From Cloeon dipterum (taxonomy: Eukaryota; Arthropoda; Insecta; Ephemeroptera; Baetidae): DNA of 64,000 nt. A model generated the notes under the pieces. That model was not told the DNA's origin and did not search any database. It worked only from the letters and a program-made list of their open reading frames with translations. The DNA lies in assembly GCF_949628265.1 (NCBI RefSeq), contig NC_088789.1:21631883-21695882 (forward strand). Direction: 5' to 3'. Made by a program: the position numbers and the translations under genes. This document shows positions 56,336 through 64,000 of the stretch, one piece after another (within the stretch, counting starts at the first letter, position 1; every line of letters starts with the position of its first letter).

Positions 56336-59300
56336 CTAGCACCAGTCGTCCTCGTCCGAGTCACTGTGGCGCGGCCCTGCACCGCCGCCGCCGGGGCCGC
56401 GGCGCTGGTCGCGGGGCGTGCCGGTCGCGTTCGGCGGCCGGCGCTGCTCCGAGGAGCCGGGCTTGTAGCCGTTGGGCACCGGCGACGGCAGCTGGCGGCC
56501 GCTGCCGCCGCTCAGCAGGCCGGGCCCGCCGCGGCCCATGGCCATGGCCTGCTCGAAGCTGAGGGGCTCCTCGAAGCGGCCCATGGTGGCCGAGACGATG
56601 CGGCGCCCGCTGCTGCCGATGCCGATGTAGGGTAGCTCCGGTTTGGGTCCGTGCGTCGGCGACGCGTTCAGCTTGGGAAAGTTGATGTTGGAGTTGGGCG
56701 GCACCACCCCCGCCGTCCCCGGCTTGAGGCCACCGGGCACCGGCAGGCTGCTGCCTGTCGGCGAGCGGTTGAGGTGCGGAAACTGCTGTTGCTGCGGCGA
56801 CAGGTGCAGCGTCGACGGCTTGTTAGGCGTGGCCGGTAGCCGTCGCCCGGCGCCGCGTCGCCCGCCGCTCGGCGTCAGCACCGGGTAAGAGTGGCCCGTG
56901 TGCGAGTGCGGATGCGGCGGCGCCTGGCTGCCATGTCGCCGGTGCGACGTCGGCGACGGGCTCCGCGACCGCTGCTCCAAGCTCGTCGTGCCGTACTGCT
57001 GCCGCGCTGGCGACGCACCCATTCTGAAAAAAAATGCAGGAGTTAATATTTTTCCAACCTGACTTGTTTCAAGGGCGTAATTCAAACTAATGACATATTA
57101 TATTTAAGTCGTGATCAGCATAATTTTCTGCTTGAATTTGATTACAGGATTTCAGTAGAAAGCGTTTTTTTGCCAATTAAATCAATAATAATTTTTAAGA
57201 ACGGTGTGAAAGCTTATATTTTAGAGTTTGGAAAATGGACCCAAGCCTTTTTTATATCTGGAAATATCCTAAAGAGATATTTTGAATATTTAAAAATAGA
57301 TGACCCACATATTTTCACGGTTGGAAAGTCTTTGCTTTAGCCTCCAAACCTTTCATTACTATTTTTAGGTAGGTTCTTTGAAAAATATGGATCATAATTC
57401 CAAATATATCTATAATTTGGAATAAGCTAGACTTTTTCTTGCCTTTTTCTCGAAAAAAAGGCGTGGAAAAACCGGACAGACAAAATAGGAAACCCTTGAA
57501 ATTCACCCAAGTAGCTAGACGAAGAAAATCGGCTTGAAAGTTTGACTGTTGACCTACTAACACTCGTGATCTTCTCCAAAACGAGTAAAACTCTCGAGAA
57601 GCTACACATTTTTTAACACGTCGTAACGAGTATAAATTTACAAGAAAACAACTTAATCTAATTATTTATGTTTCAAAAAAATTATAATAATAGAATAAAA
57701 GCGTACCTCATTCGAGCGGGGTAGACGAGTGGTCTGTGGTGGTGGAGGTGAGGTCCAGTTTTGTGTCCGGTGACCATGTGCGAGTGGCTGTGCACGTAGC
57801 GGCCGCCGTGGTGGCCTACAGGGCTCGGACTTCTCGAGTGCATTCCGTAGTGCTCTGGACTGTTGGACAACGACCACGATCCTGCCGAGAAAAATAAGGA
57901 TTACTCGCTGTCCACACGCAAAATACGAACAGAGGACAGACAAAGCCACATGGCTGCAGGCTCAGCCACTTTTCTATTTTCATTTTCACTAAAAGCTTAA
58001 AAGGTTGTTTTCCTATGATTTTTTTTCTTAAGTTAAAGCACCGAACGGTCTAGCGTATTTTTTCGGGAGCTATGAATGGTCAGGATGCATCGCTAGTGAT
58101 ATAAAATGGTGCGTACCCTCTTCATCGTGATACACTGAGAAAGTAATGGCACAATATATGTCACTTATTTAGTTGGTATCTTTTAATAACAATCAACTCA
58201 CCATGCCCTCTGGAGTGTCTGATGTCGTGCTTGACGAGGTCGACCACGTTGGACACGGTGTCACTGAAACCAGGATGGTGGTGTGGATGGTGATGACCTC
58301 TCGAGGAAGGAGAACGGTGCATTCCGTGCCTGTGGGCCAGACCAATCAAACCAGTCACGCGTGCAAAGTGCAAGCCTTGCCGGCTTTTAATCATGTTTTT
58401 TTATGAAGGAAGACAATCACAGAGCAAAGAGATTTGTGGCAAATTTTGTCAGTCAACACCTTCAAAAGCGAAGATTAACCATCGTCAATTACAGAAACAT
58501 GCTCACTGAGCCGAGATTCATATATATGTATAATTTAAGTCGGCAGGAGTGAGAAAAATTGCTGATATAATTGTTTTGAAAAGAAGTTATGCAACCAGTT
58601 GCGTGTATCAGTCACGCAGGTTGCCCAATTCAGCTTTTGTTAAATTTGCAACTTCAAATCAAATATTTTCCTCACTCAGCAGATAAATATTCAATGAAAT
58701 TGGGAATGCGTGCGAGCTGTTTAGTCGGAATGGTTGGCACCGCAGTATTTCTTTCAGAAATCACTCCCAATCATGACATGCTGAGTCTTTTTGATAAATG
58801 TCAGGACTTAATATGAGCTTTTAAGAGGTTTTGCAATCTTGCATGCGTTCAACATAACACCATTTTTTCCATTCTGCAGAGGGGGCAAGTGTGTAGAGAG
58901 TAGTAGTGTGTGTTGTGAAATATTTTCCTCGAATCTGACTAAAGCGGGTTTCGATGTCGAATGTGTGTGTGTGAGTGTTCGTGTGCCTGGCTGTGTGTCG
59001 TGGAATATGCATGCCGTGTGTGTATTGATTTATCGGTCAGCTCCGTCCTCTCCAGACAGACAACAATGATCGCATTCCATTTGACGGGGCCAAGCGTAGA
59101 TTATTGCTTTCGGTTTTCTGTTAGCACAAGCGGTCTCGTGTGTGTTCCAAGCCTATATTTTAAAGTAGCACTGGGAGTTCATACTTGATACTGCCAATCG
59201 ATTCCTGAGGGTCAAATCAGACTAAATAGTCGAATCACTTCGTCGAAAATTAAAAAAAAATGTGACGAAAATCGACGGAAACGGGAAAACGTTTCGTTGG

Positions 59301-62300
59301 CGGTTTTTGGTCAGAATATAGCAAAATCCGCTAAACTTGTACGTATTTCCATAGATTTTCGAAACTTTTGGTGGATTTGTTGCCCAAGCGATTCGGCTGC
59401 CTAACCTAATTCCCCCCTTAGGAATCGATTAGCACTGTAAAAATTGTTAGACCAGTGCTGCTTTAATTATGGAAGGTTGATGAAGCAGTGTTCGCATTGG
59501 GTCAAAACCGCGCAGATCATACGTATGAAGGAGAGAGTGAGACATTCGATGGAGCGGTCAATGGTTGCAGTGCATGCCATTCTGAGCTCCTCTCACCTTA
59601 CGTGGTGACCATCGACTTGTGTCGGGGAATGATAGCCACCTTGTTGGGGATGTGGCGGACTTCCCGCACACGAGTGCGGTGGAGATCCATACCTTTGTTC
59701 AGGACAATATTTGTTTGTGTTAGTTCAGCTTGGTGGGGAATATATAAATAAATATATTTTTAAAAGAATTCTTCGCTTTGAGTCGTTAGCATAGTTAGGA
59801 AAAAGGTTGAACGCACCTTCCGTGGCCGTAGTCTGGCTGGAGGTGTCCGTGCTCGCCGAGACTCTCCATCGAGGGGTGCGCCGAGAGGCCCCCAGCCACA
59901 GCCCCAGCGGTCGTGCCGGCGCCCACGACCACGTCAGTCAGCTCCATTGTCTGAAAATGCAGCTTTTTAGTGCGGTTCTACTCTTTGAATTCGGTGGGTT
60001 TGTGAGTGATGAGGCCTTGCCGTTTATAATTCGTGTTTCATTTGAGTTGATGAGAGAAAATCTGCCACTGAGAATGTTGGGGAAGTAGAGAGTTTTTACA
60101 GGCTAATATACTCACCGCAGAGGTAATCGATTAATTTCTATTGCAGAATTAAGAGAGATGCAACTTTTTTTATTTTACAGTGCATACCATAGTGAAATCA
60201 ATAGAAAAATATATAGTCATGTATGCAAATTAGCGTGCAACATGCAGAAGTAATGTAGAGATTTTTATAAGGAAGTAACCAGAAATTTTGGAATACGCAA
60301 AGCTTTCGATAGTAGTAAATCTGTGGATCTTACTAGTCTCAAATGAATATCTACCCACCGTTTGCCTAAAAGTTAAAGTAAATATAATTGGATAATTATT
60401 GTACACACATTTAAGTCCTAAGTCAGAAGTAATGAATGCCTAGTCTAAATTTGGTAAACTTATGTTGTCTAATTTCAATTGCGCTCATTACTTCCGTACA
60501 AGTAGTTCCTAAATAACTACAAACTAATGGTCGATTAGAGGAAGTTAAATTTAATTATCTTGACTCTCCAAATTTTTATAAGGTATACACTGCTTGAGAG
60601 ACAAACGCTATGGACCACAATATTTGACAGATTTCGGTTTCACTATACATTTGTGCTACGCAAAATATGAAAACTTTATCTTATCTAAAATGTGATCTCT
60701 TTTTTCTAAAATGACCAGAAAAATCTATTTATCACTCTTTCGTCTAAAATTTGTTCAAAAATAAAAACGGCAAATAGATGTTTTTTCAAACTACATATCG
60801 AGGAGTGTAGTCAGATGAACCTTCACCTTGTTTTTGTTCCCCCTGGAAAAACACAAGGACAGAAAAATCAGTTTCTGTTCGCGCCTGACGACAGTTTTGT
60901 TTTTGCGTATCCCGGAAAAGGAAGTGAACTTACCTGAAGCTAGGCTTCCGCTCCGTATTGGAGGTGAGGCCGACTTTCTCCTCGTCAGTTCCGTCCTCGT
61001 GCTTGTTCCAAGCCATGTCCATGAGGCAGTTGAAGAACGACGACTTCTGCAGAGGAACAAGTTTTTGCAGTTTCCCCTGAATTAACAGGCCAACCCAGAC
61101 GACAGCCTCTACTTCACAGACTGACCATTTATGAAGCATGCGAATACTCAGATGTATATGTTCAAAGAAGCATGCAGCGTGCGACACACTCACAAAGAGA
61201 CAACTAGAGTGGCTATTTGAATTGGAATTCGATTGGCAGGCTATAAAAAAGGTTAGCTTCCGCAGTTTTTAATAAATTGCCTAATGTGTGAGTCATGCGG
61301 TGTCCAAATTTTACTTTGGCACGCCTCTGGCTCAAACAAAAAGCAACTTTCTAAAGCATTCAATTTATTTATTTATTTGTTTTTATTTATCTAAATACTA
61401 TGCTATGGTTGAAATATTGTTTGGCAGTGCTCTAAATTTGAGATTAAAAGCTTAATCTCTCTATATAGAAAGTGGAAATTTGTAATTTATTGACTACCAC
61501 CTTGAAATGTACGCCTTCTACTGACGTTGTTTGAGAGGTACCATCCATTAATGAAATCAAACAACCACTAAAAGAAATAGTACAAATATAAAAACGATTA
61601 GGGTTTTAAAGAAGGAAAAACTTCTAAAACTAAATGAGAACTGGGCGGTTTTCTGCGTTTTTCCTTCTTTAAAGGAAAACACCTTGATACATTGTATAAT
61701 ATATATAACAGCAAAATATGAATCACTGGCAAATACACAACAGTTAGTTATCAAAGAGAGAGTTGAGGAGCATTTGGACGAAAATCTTTAGCAACTAGAT
61801 CAGCAAATCTGCAAGCCCATCTTTTCATATTTTTTTTGTTCGTTGCGACTGAGCCGGAAAGGATGTGAGTGCGAGTAATGAAAATTCACGCCACGAAAAT
61901 GTGGGAAAGAATGAAAAGAAACGCTTTGATTTGGCAGGCACGGCGCTTCCAAATTGTTATCTTTGGACGGGCCGTTGAGAGAAAAGAGAATCGAAAAGAA
62001 GAGCGAGAGGTGCTTAATAAGAGCAGAATATGAATGAGAATATATGGAGCAAGCTGAAATTTAGTTCTCAGATTTAGCTTATCACGCAGGATTGCATTTT
62101 GGCATGAAGATGCTGCGATTTGAAATTTTAAATTCCCTTGAGCGGGTTTTCGGCCGAAATCAGAGAGCATCTTCATACGCTTGAGTTTTCTCAAAGAAAG
62201 GGTGACGTATAGTGAAATTTTACCCCTTGAGGCGAGGGTGTTTGCTCCCCACTCTCATCCTGTTGGAAACATAAAACACCATCACTTAGTACACACTTGA

Positions 62301-63802
62301 AATAAATCTGCTGGCTTAAAAATCTCTTTCAAATAAACCGAAAATTCTTGCCAGCAAATAAAACTGTCAAATTTAAAAAGAGAGAAAGAGAGAGTTGCGC
62401 AAATAATGAGGAAAGGTTGGTTGTTTGTAATAATAAATTATCGGTCTAGAGTGTTGCGACGACCCAACTCCCTGTACTTATCTACAGTGGTGCATGCACA
62501 CAGTGACATAATATATTTGATAATAATAGCGTCTGCATCACGGCTTAATATTCTAAAAGGATGTGTTGGGCAGAAAATGTCATATTTTGTCTCGTTTCTT
62601 TGTCTCGTATATCAAAAGTAATCAATATAGTAACAGCGCTAACTCTATCCAGGTGTTGAAGTATATGATCGATTTTATCTGTATTCTATCACATGGAAGC
62701 TAGGACACATATTCAATAGTTGTGTAGTAACAGAGATAATATATCGAAATGTATGTCTGTCTCGACTCTTTTTATATATGGGACCTCCTCATTTCGCGCT
62801 TCATGGCTTCGAACAAGAAGGCCCAAGGCTTTTGCGGTACTTACAGGCACTGTAGCTCCTTCGATTTGGCCAAATCGCGTCATCCTCCAGTTCTCGAGGA
62901 TGAGAAGCCCAGCGTAGACCTTGCCCACCGTCAGCTTCCCTTTGTTCAGTTCTGCGGAGAGTGAGAAATCGGTGAAAACTCCAATTTTATCTAATCTGTT
63001 TGTTGTGCGAGTCATTTGATCGATCCAGCTTTGGAAACTAACCGTCGGTTTTCGGTATCAACAAGTCCAGCATCTTCTTCGCTTGAAGAGGCCAGATGTT
63101 TTGCACTGTTTCTCGCAACTCCGCATCGGCTTGGTCCATTTCTTCGGCTAGTGGGGGATTAGTTTGAAATATATATAGCTCGTTTTCTACTCACCACTGC
63201 GAACTTTTATGCTCAGATTCTCTCTGATGAGCGCGAATAAGGTCGTGGTAAAATGCACTTTCATATCTTTGTCTAAAGGCATGTTCATTCTTATTAATTT
63301 CTTGTACGCTAATCTGTTTGGACATTTTCCTCCAAAGCCAAGCGGTGGATCCATGTTTTTCAGCATATCGTACATTTCCGAGTACAATATTTTACCCCTG
63401 CCAACACACACACAACGTTAAGATTTGATTCCAATTAACCTGTCAGAGTTTAGAATTACGTTGCGTTTGGATCGTATTCTGCCCATATCCGCACGAATTC
63501 ATCCAGGTGATGGGCTCCGAGGATGGACGAGTCTCTTGTTAAGTAATCAAAGTTGTCCATAATGACAGCGACGAACAAGTTCAACATCTGCAGGTGAGAA
63601 GCGGGTGAGAAAGGTACGTTAAGCATTTATAAGGGCGGCGTTCGGTACCAAAAAGGAACAGAAGAAGATGAAAGAGACAAAATAGGCGTAAGCAAGGTTG
63701 GAGCCGCATCCCTCGCCTTCTGGCTTTTGTGCCCTCGGATCACAGGGTCTGCCTTTGATGCAAGACAGCATAATTGATGGCCACGCTTCGCCTGTTGCAC
63801 AC
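56336..63802 (-). CDS. cac: CaV2 calcium channel alpha-1 subunit (cacophony), 3' part
   Basis: The 3' twelve exons: 63802-63649, 63587-63460, 63397-63195, 63147-63043, 62951-62845, 61046-60934, 60842-60827, 59950-59817, 59692-59597, 58329-58202, 57881-57707 and 57023-56336, about 681 residues. The gene continues beyond the window. Seen in order: the domain IV pore helix region ([12 protein letters not shown]), S6 ([29 protein letters not shown]), the EF-hand/pre-IQ region ([27 protein letters not shown]) and an IQ-like region ([17 protein letters not shown]). A His/Ser/Pro-rich tail carries RRLPATP, and the end is DEDDWC. CaV2 channels trigger neurotransmitter release. The tail motifs bind RIM-BP and PDZ proteins. 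The exon at 59692-59597 has a weak acceptor and is the least certain. Confidence 0.92.
61047..62844. other. Intron of the CaV2 gene
   Basis: About 1.8 kb of AT-rich intron. The flanking exons join in phase 0, so an additional phase-0 exon is formally possible, but none was found. Confidence 0.5.
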
Positions 63803-64000
63803 CTAAAAGTTTTGCACTCGGTCAATCTCTGCGCTGTCTTCCGATCGGCCGGCATTAAAATGAGTGGAAAAGCAATTTAATCAATTCTCAGGAGGCTATG
63901 GGAAAATTTAATCTCTATAATGAGAGGAAAGTGAACTATTCTTTGAAGGAGTTTAATATCAGTTTAAAAACTAACTCAGTATCGTACTAAATTATTGCTT
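63803..64000. other. Intron of the CaV2 gene at the window edge
   Basis: Sequence upstream of a TTTTAG acceptor on the minus strand. No exon is seen before the window ends. Confidence 0.5.

Noticed and set aside
56042-56635. 197-codon plus frame across the CaV2 stop region
   Set aside because: Low-complexity Gly/Ala/Arg antisense of the channel's last exon.
59600-59740. Alternative frame reading [16 protein letters not shown] in the CaV2 tail
   Set aside because: Does not join the neighbouring exons in phase, whereas the His/Pro-rich frame does.

Overview
This window is animal nuclear DNA and almost certainly insect. All protein-coding genes are split by introns with GT...AG boundaries, many introns are only 50-100 bp, several genes end in AATAAA signals, and one locus encodes a tramtrack-type BTB domain typical of arthropods. 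No bacterial, plasmid or phage content was seen. The species cannot be fixed from the sequence alone. The exon models were assembled by hand from frame continuity and splice-site phase. Every complete model gives an open frame whose total length divides by three.

Layout, left to right. (1) 1-210: an unassigned coding-like fragment, strand uncertain. (2) 2360-1098, minus: mitochondrial pseudouridine synthase Trub2, in which the usual catalytic Asp appears to be Gly. (3) 3422-9955, plus, divergent from Trub2: a complete 16-exon salt-inducible kinase of the SIK3 type. (4) 12333-22849, plus: a modular transcription-factor locus. Five alternative 5' coding cassettes (Myb/SANT-like, FLYWCH, FLYWCH, BED, psq plus CENP-B-like HTH) lie upstream of one shared BTB exon set. 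All five cassettes end in the same splice phase as the shared exon. This is the reverse of the lola/mod(mdg4) design and is the main finding. (5) 23883-28201, plus: a C2H2 zinc-finger protein with about 15 fingers. (6) 28749-43574, plus: a gene with two very long 5' introns, encoding an EF-hand-like protein with two nucleoside 2-deoxyribosyltransferase-like domains. (7) 45620-46077, plus: the small ATP synthase subunit DAPIT. (8) 50100-46559, minus: Cdc7 kinase, with E2F-like sites upstream. (9) 51039-52372, plus: EMC7. (10) 63802-56336, minus: the 3' part of the CaV2 channel alpha-1 gene (cacophony), from the last pore/S6 exon to the C-terminal DDWC. A microsatellite-rich presumed 3' UTR follows it.

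The genes do not form one pathway. Adjacent genes are arranged divergently (Trub2/Sik3, Cdc7/EMC7) or convergently (DAPIT/Cdc7, EMC7/cac), as is common in compact insect genomes. The BTB locus behaves as one system: separate promoters or first exons would choose which DNA-binding module is joined to the common BTB and acidic tail.
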